64,000 bases of DNA from Bradyrhizobium sp. BRP22 (GCF_020194175.1 NZ_JADYVX010000010.1:124001-188000); one strand, 5' to 3'. Numbered from the stretch's first letter, positions 37,741 through 46,386 are shown. Notes: a model not told the origin generated them from the letters alone. Made by a program: numbers and translations.

Positions 37741-38999
37741 TGTTCAGTAACAACGCCGCGACCTGGGGTATCGCGGGTCTTGCGACCGTGGGCGTCATCG
37801 TCCGTCCGTGGAACTTGCCGGAATACATCTGGGCGGTGACCGGCGCCGTGTTGCTGATCGCCTTCGACCTCTTGCCGTGGCGGGACGCCGTTGCGGCCGC
37901 CGGAAAGGGCACGGACGTCTATTTTTTTCTGATCGGCATGATGCTGCTGGCCGAGGTCGCACGGAAAGAGGGCCTGTTCGAGTGGCTCGCTGAACAGGCC
38001 GTCAGGCATTCGCGCAACTCGGCGTCCCGGCTGTTTTCGATCGTCTACGCTGTCGGTACGCTGGTCACTATTTTCCTGTCGAACGACGCCACCGCGGTCG
38101 TGCTGACGCCCGCGGTCTACGCCGCGACCCGTACCGCGAAAGTCGAACCGCTGCCATACCTATTCGCCTGCGCGTTCATCGCCAACGCCGCCAGCTTTGT
38201 GCTGCCGATCTCGAACCCGGCGAACCTCGTGTTGTTCGGCACGCGGATGCCGACGCTGCTGGAGTGGATGCACTATTTCCTGCTGCCGTCGATCGCAGCG
38301 ATCGCGGCGACCTTCATCATGCTCCGGATCAGCCTGCGCGATAGCCTGTTGGGCGGCGTCGATGGCCGCGACGGAGAGCGGGGCGTCCTGACGAGGAACG
38401 CCGCGATTGTCGCCGCCGGCATCGGCGTGACGGCGGTGGTTCTCCTCGCCGCATCGGCTTTCGGAATGGACCTTGGAATACCGACCTTCGCCTGCGGTGC
38501 GGTGGTCACCGCGATCGTTCTCCTGCTCGGCCGCAAATCGCCGCTCTCCGTCGCGCGGGATATCTCCTGGTCGGTCCTGCCTCTCGTCGCCGGGCTGTTC
38601 ATCCTGGTCGAGGGTCTCAATCGTACCGGCGTCCTGCCGGCGCTCGCCCAGGAACTCAAGCGAACGGCGGCTCTTTCGCCGCATGCAGCGTCCTGGGGAG
38701 CCGGCATCGTCACGGCGATCGGCTCCAACCTCATCAACAACCTGCCGATGGGACTCATCGCGGCGACCACGACGCAAGCCGCACAGGCGTCTCATCACAT
38801 CACCGCCGCAGTTCTGATCGGCGTCGATCTCGGACCCAACCTTTCGGTCACCGGCTCGCTCGCGACGATCCTGTGGCTGATCGCGCTGCGGCGCGAGGGT
38901 GAGCAGGTAGGTGCGCTTCGCTTTCTGCGGCTCGGCATTCTGGTCATGCCGCCGGCATTGATACTTTCGCTATTTGCACTCTCGCTGATTGCGGCATAA
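37740..38999 (+). CDS. arsB: ArsB/NhaD-like anion pump (probable arsenite efflux protein)
   Basis: A 419-residue inner-membrane protein of the ArsB/ion transporter superfamily with ten or more helices. Family motifs are visible: FFLIGMMLLAEVARKEGLF, FLSNDATAVVLTPAVYAA and, in the second half, GSNLINNLPMGLIAA with LGPNLSVTGSLATILW. The typical role is As(III)/Sb(III) extrusion with the proton gradient. No arsR, arsC or arsA lies next to it, and the coupling to an MFS gene is the only context. The symbol is given from motif similarity, not from a search. Confidence 0.75.
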   Translation: MFSNNAATWGIAGLATVGVIVRPWNLPEYIWAVTGAVLLIAFDLLPWRDAVAAAGKGTDVYFFLIGMMLLAEVARKEGLFEWLAEQAVRHSRNSASRLFSIVYAVGTLVTIFLSNDATAVVLTPAVYAATRTAKVEPLPYLFACAFIANAASFVLPISNPANLVLFGTRMPTLLEWMHYFLLPSIAAIAATFIMLRISLRDSLLGGVDGRDGERGVLTRNAAIVAAGIGVTAVVLLAASAFGMDLGIPTFACGAVVTAIVLLLGRKSPLSVARDISWSVLPLVAGLFILVEGLNRTGVLPALAQELKRTAALSPHAASWGAGIVTAIGSNLINNLPMGLIAATTTQAAQASHHITAAVLIGVDLGPNLSVTGSLATILWLIALRREGEQVGALRFLRLGILVMPPALILSLFALSLIAA

Positions 39000-39199
39000 G
39001 AGCGGTTGCTCAAGCGACACGTCTGCACCACGACCAGCCGATCGCCGGGCCCCGGCGATAGCCGAGACCTTCGATTGCTAGAGACAGTGATCTCGGCGAA
39101 GACTCAAGGTCTCTTCGCCGTCAAGGCACGCTGCACGGCGGCCTTCATGCGTACCGCCGGGAGCAAAAGAGGGCGGAAAATCGCAGTTTGGCGTACGAA
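39000..39199. other. Non-coding remnant region
   Basis: About 200 bases between the ArsB-like gene and the decayed beta-propeller gene. No gene seen. Bases near 39180-39205 resemble those near 22495-22520. Confidence 0.35.
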
Positions 39200-39708
39200 A
39201 TCGAGAAACACGGCGCGTGCTTGACGGCGCCCCGTTGGTGACGGCGCCGACGGGTCGCCCGATCGTGATGGACGGCGAGATCGTCCGCATGCCGGGCGGT
39301 TCGCCGCTCCGGGTCAACAGCGACCCGCTCGAGCTCAGCGCCGATGGACGCTATCTCTATTTTGGCAGCCTGCATGGGCCCTGGTCGCGCATCGAGACAC
39401 GGCTGCTCGACGATCCCGGGATTTCCGCATCCGAACTCGCGAGCAACGTGGAAGCCTGGGCGGATCTCCCGCCGGTTCGGCGGAACGGCGATGGCCCCGG
39501 ACGGAACGCTCTATTTCACTGATCTCGCCAATGAGGCGCTAAAGAAGCGCGCGCCCGACGGCACGATCACAACCGTCGTTCAGTATCCGGGCCTCCATTG
39601 GGCCGATGCGCCTGCGCTCGCGGGCGGCTTCATCTGGCTGCCCGTTCCGCAACTCGACCGCTTGCCGCTCTTCCACAAAGGTACGTCGAAGGTCGCGTGG
39701 CCTATCCG
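39200..39708 (+). pseudogene. Decayed beta-propeller gene (yellow/major royal jelly-like)
   Basis: Two frames encode pieces of one protein: first LVTAPTGRPIVMDGEIV...YLYFGSLHGPWSRIETRLLDDP...AWADLPPV, then, in another frame from about 39475, GTLYFTDLANEALKKRAPDG...LHWADAPALAGGFIWLPVPQ. This order is that of yellow/MRJP or SMP-30-like beta-propellers. The 5' end is absent, a frameshift occurs near 39475, and the 3' end is cut by an insertion sequence at 39709. It is not expected to give a functional protein. Confidence 0.72.
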
Positions 39709-40799
39709 TGTGTGTACCGAAAACCTTGTCCGAGTTGATGATGTGACGGATTCGGCTAAGCTGGCGGGATGATCGGGCTTCTTGGTTTCGTGCTGGCCGT
39801 CGTGACCTCGCCGTTCAAGTCGAGGTTGCAGCGTGAAGCTGAGAACGCGGCGCTGCGACATCAGTTGATGGTCTTGCGGCGGAGACTGCAGGGTCGCGTC
39901 CGGCTCACGAACCATGATCGCTGGTTCTTTGTCCAGCTGTATCGTTGGTTTCCATCAATCTCGTCCGTCCTCACGCTCGTCCGCCCCGAGACCCTCGGGC
40001 GTCGGCACAGGACTGGTTTCGCTGCTACTGGCGTTGGAAGTCACGGTCTTCGGGAGGCCGACCGCAGATCGACACCGAGCTGCGCGTGTTGATCCGGCGG
40101 ATCAGCATCGAAAATCCGCTTTGGGGCGCGCCGCGCATCCACGGCGAACTACTGAAGCTCGGGTTTGAGGTCGCGCAGTCGAGCGTCGCTAAGTATATGG
40201 TCAGGCGACACGGGCCGCCCAGCCAGGGATGGCGGACGTTCTTGCGCAGCCACGCGCCGGACATTGCCGCCATGGACTTGTTCGTCGTTCCAACGATCGT
40301 TTCGAGCTGCTCTATGCTCTCGTCATCGTCCGGCTCGATCGCAGAGCCCTCGTTTGGATCAACGTCACAGCACATCCGACGGCCGAATGGGTTGCACGTC
40401 AAATCACGGAGGCATTTCCCTGGGATGACGCTCCGCGCTACCTCATCCGGGATCACGACCGGATCTATAGCAGCGTCGTCACGCGCCGAATGCGCTCCAT
40501 GGGCATCCGCGACAGGCCTACTGCACCGGCCTCGCCGTGGCAGAATGGAGTTGCCGAACGGTTGATCGGATCGATCCGCCGCGAGTGCTTAGATCACATC
40601 ATCGTCTTTGGTGAGACGCATCTACGACGGATTTTGCGATCCCACGCACGCTATTACAACGACATCCGAACGCACCGGTCGTTGGACAAAGACGCGCCGG
40701 TTGCTCGCCCGGTTCAGCGGACCGGAAGCATTCAATCACACGCCATCCTTGGCGGACTTCACCACCACTACGTCCGAGCTTAGGTTTTCGGTATAGACA
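39709..40799. mobile_element. Degenerate insertion sequence with 18-bp terminal inverted repeats
   Basis: Ends TGTGTGTACCGAAAACCT (39709-39726) and, inverted, TGTCTATACCGAAAACCT (40782-40799), 16 of 18 identical. It encloses a frameshifted integrase-core transposase. No target duplication is evident, and the right flank does not continue the interrupted beta-propeller gene, so the insertion was accompanied or followed by deletion. Confidence 0.78.
39769..40783 (+). pseudogene. Transposase with integrase core (rve), frameshifted
   Basis: Three consecutive frames make up one transposase: MIGLLGFVLAVVTSPFKSRL...FFVQLYRWFPSI (from 39769), then WKSRSSGGRPQIDTELRVLIRRI...APDIAAMDLFVV (frame of 39945), then FELLYALVIVRLDRRALVWINV...SPWQNGVAERLIGSIRREC (frame of 40229). 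The DDE-type core (MDLFVV, RDHDRIY, SPWQNGVAERLIGS) is recognisable but split by shifts near 40000 and 40290. Intact relatives are, from general knowledge, frequent in Bradyrhizobium genomes. Inactive unless frameshifting restores it. Confidence 0.82.
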
Positions 40800-41157
40800 G
40801 CCGGTCTTTCGAAAGCGAAGCGAACGAAGGCTGCCGCGCGACGCCCATCGGGCGAAGGCGGGCTGTTCGGCCGCGCGCAACGACCAGGCAGGCCACCCAT
40901 CATCTCGGGAAGGACTGCCGCAAGGTCGACGCCGCCCCCGCTCCCGACCAAAATATCGAAAACAACCCCATGCAAAGTAGAAAAGGCGGCCGCCGGCGAG
41001 GATGCCGGCGACACCGCACCATCTGACACGTCGGACAAATCAGCGGCATTATTCCATCATCGCTCATTGCTCCCACCAACTACCGCTCCACATTCGATCT
41101 GACTACGGTTCTCCTTTTTGATCGTAGATTCGGCGACGTTATCGCAAACTGCGGTGT
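40800..41157. other. Gap right of the insertion sequence, no recognised gene
   Basis: About 360 bases. A minus-strand frame (40736-41038) runs into the insertion sequence but shows no family. No tRNA or terminator seen. Probably the eroded flank of a deletion at the insertion sequence. Confidence 0.35.
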
Positions 41158-41397
41158 TTACGCTCTGCCATTGATCTCATAATGACCCGGCACGCATTTG
41201 TAGCGCTCGATTCGCCAGCTCGAACGGTAGACCGGATGTTCGTTCATCCACTTCGCCAGGGGGGCTTGTGCGCCTTTGATACAGTGTTGAAATGTGATCT
41301 CCGGCGTCATGTTGCTATCGGTAACGATCTCCTCGACGCAGCTGCCCACAGCGAGACCGCTTAGATGGCAGAGAACGGCGGCGACGGTCACGAACAT
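41158..41397 (-). CDS. Small exported cysteine-containing protein
   Basis: A 79-residue protein with a signal sequence (MFVTVAAVLCHLSGLAVGS); Cys20 directly after it could be a lipid attachment site or, with Cys39 and Cys68, part of a disulfide or metal site. The mature part (TPEITFQHCIKGAQAPLAKW, YRSSWRIERYKCVPG) has no family I recognise. It lies about 130 bases downstream of pqqA on the same strand, so it may be cotranscribed and linked to the periplasmic PQQ enzymes. Confidence 0.68.
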   Translation of the reverse strand: MFVTVAAVLCHLSGLAVGSCVEEIVTDSNMTPEITFQHCIKGAQAPLAKWMNEHPVYRSSWRIERYKCVPGHYEINGRA

Positions 41398-41470
41398 GCG
41401 AGCGACACCCCTTACCGCTGGTTCACGGCAGCGAATTGCATGAACAAGCGATAGCTAATCACCATAGTAT

Positions 41471-41509
41471 TGCTTCGCCGGGCGCAGGAACCACCCACGC
41501 GGCGAAGCA
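41471..41509 (-). terminator. Stem-loop downstream of pqqA
   Basis: Inverted repeat TGCTTCGCCG/CGGCGAAGCA with a 19-base loop, starting 17 bases after the pqqA stop. There is no T-run behind it, so it may stabilise the short pqqA transcript or attenuate read-through instead of acting as a full terminator. Confidence 0.45.
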
Positions 41510-41525
41510 GCCTCATTCCGGTTCG

Positions 41526-41606
41526 CTACTTCCGGACGGCGCACGCATACATATTGATTTCCAAACCGACGGCGATTTCGACGATCTTCGGGGTCTTCCA
41601 GGTCAT
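41526..41606 (-). CDS. pqqA: Coenzyme PQQ precursor peptide PqqA
   Basis: A 26-residue peptide, MTWKTPKIVEIAVGLEINMY followed by ACAVRK. It has the PqqA layout: MxWxxPxIxE start and the invariant Glu and Tyr in E-I-N-M-Y (Glu16, Tyr20), which PqqE and later enzymes join to form PQQ. AAGGAGGAGA stands just before the ATG. No pqqB, C, D or E follows in the window, so this is an orphan or extra copy. It is divergent from the PQQ-dependent dehydrogenase gene at 42219, about 610 bases away. Confidence 0.9.
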   Translation of the reverse strand: MTWKTPKIVEIAVGLEINMYACAVRK

Positions 41607-42218
41607 TTCATCTCCTCCTTAGGGTTAGACGGCCGTTTACTTGCCGATGCAGCGCAAAGAAATTGCGAGGACCTGGGTCCTCGCAGTCAGGGAGAAATCC
41701 CCCGCCGAACCGCGCTGCTATTGGCTCCGGCGAAGCTCGGCTCAAAGCATTTGATGGTCGATAACACGTCCGCAAAACTTTGTAATCGCGATCTTGGTAG
41801 TAGACGCCGGTGCGGTAACGCATTGATTCCGAACAATCCTTATTGACGTTCCGTACAAGAGCCGCGCGGCGTCGATCGATTCACCGGCGGAAAAACGCGG
41901 CCGGAAGCGTCGTTGAAAAGCTCGCCGCCATTGTCGCGCCGACTGCGGCCCGATCGGGCATGCGGGCAGACGGACCAGCGCAAAGAGCCATGTCGATTCC
42001 GCTGCGCTCGTCCTCAAAAAACAACAAGAACCCAAGAAACCACAACAACATGGCGGCGAAGCGCGATCGTCAATTGCACTACTACCTTCCGCCTATACTG
42101 AGTCCGAAACCGCGGTGCTGTAATCTCACACGATGGATCGCAGACAGACTGCCCATCGGAAAGCGCGAAGCGCACGGCGTCCAACGAAGACGCGCAGACA
42201 ACATCGCGGAGGGAACAG
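41607..42218. other. Divergent control region between pqqA and the PQQ dehydrogenase
   Basis: About 610 bases with short open frames on both strands (for example 41436-41846 plus and 41608-41823 minus) that show no family and are probably spurious. It should contain the promoters for pqqA and for the dehydrogenase. I see no FixK-type box and no clear operator here. Confidence 0.4.
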
Positions 42219-43934
42219 ATGATGTTAGGAAGTAGAGGCTTCTTGGCCGGCATTTCAATGGTCGCCATGCTGGCTGCAGGTACCTTTGGCGTTCGCGCGA
42301 ACGACTCGTTGCTGAAGGCTCAATCCGAGGCGGGGCAATGGGCGGTGGCCGGGCACGACTACGGCAATACGCGCTTCAGTCCCCTCAAGCAGATCAACGC
42401 AGAGAACGCCGGCAAGCTGTCGCTTGCCTATTCGTTCTCGCTTGGATCACTACGCTCGAACGAAGCGTCGCCGATCGTCATCGGCAATACGCTCTATGTT
42501 TCGACCTCGTGGGGTCCCAAATATGTTTATGCGCTTGACGCCGCGACCGGCGCGCGCAAGTGGACCTACGAGCCGGAGATTCCCGATGACGTGCTGCAGT
42601 ACGCCTGCTGCGACGTGAACAATCGCGGCGTCGCATACGCCGACGGCAAGCTGTTTGTCGGGCGGCTCGACGGCAAGCTGACTGCGCTTGACGCGGCGAC
42701 CGGCAAGGCGCTCTGGACCACGAAAGTGGTCGACTACAAGCAGGGCTCGGTCATCACCTCTCCCCCACTTGTTGTTCGCGACAAGGTCATCACCGGGTTT
42801 GGCGGCGGCGAGTATGGTGTGCGCGGGGCGCTGCTGGCCTTTGACATCAACACCGGCAAACAGGTCTGGGAGACATTCACTGTTCCTTCGCCTGAAGAAC
42901 CCGGCGGCGACACCTGGAAGGGCGATAGTGCGAAGCACGGCGGTGGCGCCGCCTGGCTCGTCGGCTCCTACGATGCCAAGAGCGACACGGTTTACTGGGG
43001 CACCAGCAATCCCGCTCCCTGGAACACGGCGGTCCGGTCGACCGGCAATGGCGATTTCGGCAAGCTGACCAACCTCTACACGGCGTCAACGCTCGCGCTC
43101 GACCCGAAGACCGGCAAGATCAAGTGGCACATTCAAACCACGCCGGCCGACGCCTGGGACTATGACGGCGTCAACGAGGCCATCCTTGCCGATCTCAAGA
43201 TCGGCAACAACACGGTTCCCGCACTTCTCAAGGCGGATCGCAACGGCTTCTTCTTCGTAGCCAACCGCGAGACCGGCAAGGTCCTTTCGGCAGAAAAGTA
43301 CGTCTTCACGAATTGGGCCGAGAAATGGGACACGACCACGCTGCGCGCTGTCGAGAATCCCGATAAGCGTCCCGGCCCCGGCCATCCCGCGAAAGACATT
43401 TGCCCTAATCTGATCGGCGGCAAGAACTGGCAACCGATGTCGTACAATCCGCAAACCGGTCTCGTCTACATTCCCTCCAATAATGTTTGCATGGACTGGT
43501 CGGTCAGCGACGTCACCTACAAGCGCGGCGTGTTCTATCTCGGCGCCGAATTTCCGACCAAGGAAGGCCCTGGTGGTTTCCTTGGTGAACTCGTGGCATG
43601 GGATCCGGTGAAGAACAAGAAGGTCTGGTCCATCAAGGAAGACCTGCCGTTCAATGGCGGCACCCTCACCACCGCCGGAAATCTTGTCTTTGCCGGCGAT
43701 CTTCACGGCGACTTCCGCGCTATCGATGCCAAGACCGGCAATATCCTCTGGAAGCGCAACCTCGGCTCCGGTATCGGCGCGGGTCCCATCACCTACATGG
43801 TCGACGGCAAGCAGTATGTCGCCGTTGTCATAGGCCGCACGGCTGCGATCCCGGCGTTCCTGGGTGAGGTCGGCAAGAAGATAACCGCAGCAGCCCCCGA
43901 AGGCGGCTCGCTGTTCGTGTTCGCCGTCCAATAA
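42219..43934 (+). CDS. PQQ-dependent alcohol dehydrogenase, lanthanide-type (XoxF/ExaF-like)
   Basis: A 571-residue periplasmic quinoprotein with signal peptide (about residues 1-27) and an eight-bladed propeller of WD-like tryptophan-docking repeats (LYALDAATGARKW type). Adjacent Cys130-Cys131 (YACCDV) form the disulfide that stacks on PQQ. Metal and catalytic residues: Glu198 (GGEYGVRG), Asn264 (GTSNPAPWN), catalytic Asp314 and Asp316 in WDYDGVNE. The extra Asp two residues after the catalytic one marks lanthanide-dependent enzymes; calcium MxaF has Ala. It oxidises methanol, ethanol or another primary alcohol. GGAGGG precedes ATG 42219; the binding-protein/cytochrome gene follows. Confidence 0.9.
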   Translation: MMLGSRGFLAGISMVAMLAAGTFGVRANDSLLKAQSEAGQWAVAGHDYGNTRFSPLKQINAENAGKLSLAYSFSLGSLRSNEASPIVIGNTLYVSTSWGPKYVYALDAATGARKWTYEPEIPDDVLQYACCDVNNRGVAYADGKLFVGRLDGKLTALDAATGKALWTTKVVDYKQGSVITSPPLVVRDKVITGFGGGEYGVRGALLAFDINTGKQVWETFTVPSPEEPGGDTWKGDSAKHGGGAAWLVGSYDAKSDTVYWGTSNPAPWNTAVRSTGNGDFGKLTNLYTASTLALDPKTGKIKWHIQTTPADAWDYDGVNEAILADLKIGNNTVPALLKADRNGFFFVANRETGKVLSAEKYVFTNWAEKWDTTTLRAVENPDKRPGPGHPAKDICPNLIGGKNWQPMSYNPQTGLVYIPSNNVCMDWSVSDVTYKRGVFYLGAEFPTKEGPGGFLGELVAWDPVKNKKVWSIKEDLPFNGGTLTTAGNLVFAGDLHGDFRAIDAKTGNILWKRNLGSGIGAGPITYMVDGKQYVAVVIGRTAAIPAFLGEVGKKITAAAPEGGSLFVFAVQ

Positions 43935-44069
43935 GCCAGCCTCGGCGTGCGCGGTCCAAATCTCGGAATACGCACGCCGCCTTGAACAGAATGCTTCCCG
44001 GCAGCAGGCTGAGCGAGTGCTGCCGGGCGCTATTCCAACCGTGCCCAACCATCCACAGGGAGCCCGAGG

Positions 44070-45317
44070 ATGCGTCCAAGCCGTCCTGGTATCGACAAGG
44101 AGTGCCGTGGCCTACGCCGTGCCCGCGCCTGTGCAGGAATTCTTGCCCTCGCTGCCACGTTGACCGGATTGGCTGGACCAAGCCGCGGGGCTGAGGCGGA
44201 GCCCTTCCGCCTTTGTGCCGACCCGACAAACCTGCCGTTCTCGAGCGACGATCCGTCCCAGCCCGGTCTCTATGTCGAGATCGGCCAAGCTCTGGCGCAG
44301 GCGCTCGGCCAGCCCATCACCTACGACTGGTACAAATCCTATTTCGGCAAACGCACCGTGCGCGTCACGCTGCTCGGCAAGCAATGCGACGCCATGATCG
44401 GCCTACCGCTCTCCGACGATTTCATGGGCCCCGCCGTGATCTTTTCCAGGAAACTCGGAACGGAAGGCTATGCCCTGGTGGCAAACACCAACCAGGTGAT
44501 CGGTGGAATCGGCGACCTCAAGGGCAAGCGCGTTGCGGTGCAATTCGCAACCACGCCGCAAAATCTCCTGGCCGAGCGGGACGACATCGAAAAGGTCACG
44601 GTTCTTTCGCCCGACGAAGGCATGAAGGCGCTTGATCAAGGCAAGGTCGATGTCGCCTTCATCTGGGGGCCGGTTGCCGGCTGGCTGAACAAGACCACCT
44701 ATGGTGGCCGCTATCGGATCCAGACCACCGAAGGCGAAGGCCTGTCGTGGGACACCGCCGTCGGCTTTGCCAAGACGTCAAAGGATCTACGCGATCGCGT
44801 CAACGCCGCTCTGCCGCAACTCGAACGCACGATTGCGGAGCTTTCGGTCAAATACGGACTGCCGGGCGATCGCGCGATCCGGTTTACCGGCGCATCGGCT
44901 GTCACCAGACAGGCGTCCGATGAGCCTGCAGCCGAGAAAAATGACGGACCTGCTCAATCGCTCCACGGCACGGTTGGGACCGGACCAGGTGTGGTGAAGG
45001 TCGCGAACGCGGCTCCGCCTGAGGCGAAGGCCGATTCCGCCACCGCGCGCCCCGAGACGGTAAGCAGTGGAAAGGAGATCTTCAACGGAACCTGCGCCCA
45101 TTGCCACGGCCCCGACGCGGTACAAAGCGAGCGACGCATCGACCTCAGGCTCCTCAATCACCGCTACGGCGACGATATGCGCACGAAATTCTGGACGACC
45201 GTACAAGAAGGCCGTCCGGCCAAGGGGATGCCTGCCTGGAAAGACGTATACACAGACGACCAGTTCGAGAGCATCTATGCCTTCCTGCTGACAGTCCAAT
45301 CGCAATCCAACGACTGA
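44070..45317 (+). CDS. XoxJ/MxaJ-like periplasmic binding protein fused to cytochrome c
   Basis: A 415-residue exported protein in two parts. Residues about 40-290 are a family 3 solute-binding domain of the type associated with quinoprotein dehydrogenases (FRLCADPTNLPFSSDD, VRVTLLGKQCDAMIGLP, GYALVANTN, GLSWDTAVGFAKT). A Pro/Ala-rich linker (about 295-330) leads to a class I cytochrome c domain with Cys342-Ala-His-Cys345-His346 and a probable Met ligand in KGMPAWKDV. In known clusters these are separate genes (xoxJ and xoxG). The fusion probably docks on the dehydrogenase encoded just before it and takes its electrons. Confidence 0.88.
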   Translation: MRPSRPGIDKECRGLRRARACAGILALAATLTGLAGPSRGAEAEPFRLCADPTNLPFSSDDPSQPGLYVEIGQALAQALGQPITYDWYKSYFGKRTVRVTLLGKQCDAMIGLPLSDDFMGPAVIFSRKLGTEGYALVANTNQVIGGIGDLKGKRVAVQFATTPQNLLAERDDIEKVTVLSPDEGMKALDQGKVDVAFIWGPVAGWLNKTTYGGRYRIQTTEGEGLSWDTAVGFAKTSKDLRDRVNAALPQLERTIAELSVKYGLPGDRAIRFTGASAVTRQASDEPAAEKNDGPAQSLHGTVGTGPGVVKVANAAPPEAKADSATARPETVSSGKEIFNGTCAHCHGPDAVQSERRIDLRLLNHRYGDDMRTKFWTTVQEGRPAKGMPAWKDVYTDDQFESIYAFLLTVQSQSND

Positions 45318-45443
45318 TCGATCCGGGCCGGACGCAAATGGGGACTTGTGCTAACGTCTTTCAAGGCCGCTCCGTCGCTGGTCAATGACCGGCGACGGCT
45401 ACGCCCTTTTTCCGCCCATGCGGTGAAACCGAGGGAAGGCGTT

Positions 45444-46130
45444 ATGACCAGCTTCCTGATCATTGACGATCACCCCCTGTTCCGCGAAGCCCTCGGCAAT
45501 GCGGTGCGATTGGCGCTTCCGGAGGCTCGGATCTTTGAAGCGATGTCGATCGACGACGCGCTTCACATTCTCGCATCCGAACAGGGAATCGACCTGGCCT
45601 TGCTTGACCTGTCCCTGCCGGACGCCATGGGATTTTCCGGCTTTCTGCGGCTCCGCGAGACCCACCCTCGCCTGCCCGTCGCCATCGTGTCGAGTGAAGA
45701 GGACCAGCACGTGGTGCGCGAGGCTATCTCGCTCGGCGCCGCCGGCTATCTGCCGAAATCGACATCGAAGCGGGAGCTGGCATTATCGATCGAAGGCGTC
45801 CTCAGCGGTTCGGTTTCCGTGCCAAAGGATTTCGTGGCGGCGACTCGTCGAAAAAACCCAGATGGCACCCAGGCTTTACAGGCGAAGCTTCGCGAACTCA
45901 CATCCCAGCAGCTTCGCGTGCTCGACCTCCTGCGCAAGGGTTACCCAAACCGGCAAATCGCCCAGGAACTGCAACTAGCCGAGTCGACGGTCAAAGCGCA
46001 CATCACGGAGATCCTGCGGAAGCTGGGCCTGTTCAGCCGCAACAAGGCGGTCATTGAGATCGGCAAGATCGACTTGCCCGATCCAAAGAGCCGACCGCCT
46101 GCCCGGACCGATCGCGGCAGGCCACAATGA
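45444..46130 (+). CDS. NarL/LuxR-type response regulator
   Basis: A 228-residue regulator: receiver (FLIIDDHPLFREAL, LALLDLSLPD, VSSEED, YLPKSTSK) and LuxR helix-turn-helix (LTSQQLRVLDLLRKGYPNRQIAQELQLAESTVKAHI in parts). ATG 45444 has GGGAAGG upstream; the frame is open from 45348. It is similar in style to AgmR/ErbR/ExaE regulators that switch on PQQ alcohol dehydrogenase genes. Likely controls the dehydrogenase and cytochrome genes before it. Confidence 0.88.
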   Translation: MTSFLIIDDHPLFREALGNAVRLALPEARIFEAMSIDDALHILASEQGIDLALLDLSLPDAMGFSGFLRLRETHPRLPVAIVSSEEDQHVVREAISLGAAGYLPKSTSKRELALSIEGVLSGSVSVPKDFVAATRRKNPDGTQALQAKLRELTSQQLRVLDLLRKGYPNRQIAQELQLAESTVKAHITEILRKLGLFSRNKAVIEIGKIDLPDPKSRPPARTDRGRPQ

Positions 46131-46231
46131 ACGACGCGCAGCCATCCCGTCGGGCCGCCGCGCGACGTATGCCGGATCGCCATCCAATTGCGTCGCGCCT
46201 GGCCGTTCGGTTACATTATCCTCGCACTGCG

Positions 46232-46245
46232 TTGATCTGGATCAA
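46232..46245. promoter_or_regulatory. FNR/FixK-type box upstream of second NarL regulator
   Basis: TTGATCTGGATCAA. Centre about 182 bases before the TTG start at 46421, with the repeat element in between, so the leader would be long (about 140 bases). Links this regulator to low oxygen. Confidence 0.65.
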
Positions 46246-46281
46246 CTCGAGCCGCCCTGCAGCGGACATGCTCCAATCTGC

Positions 46282-46386
46282 CTAGAGCATGATCCGGAAA
46301 AGTGGAGACCGGTTTTCCGAAAAGATCATGCTCAAACAGAGAGCTAGAGCGGGATGACGATTCGAAGAAAAGTCATCACGTTCTAG
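46282..46386. repeat. Intergenic palindromic repeat, copy 2 (type CATGATCCGGAAAAG)
   Basis: Starts CTAGAGCATGATCCGGAAAA, contains the inverted arm TTTTCCGAAAAGATCATGCTC and a second hairpin (GATGACGATTC/AAGTCATCACG), and ends TTCTAG. The first half matches the copy at 55701-55800 almost base for base. Confidence 0.8.

Noticed and set aside
41436..41846. 136-codon plus-strand frame opposite pqqA
   Set aside because: It is antisense to pqqA with its strong ribosome site and has no recognisable features.
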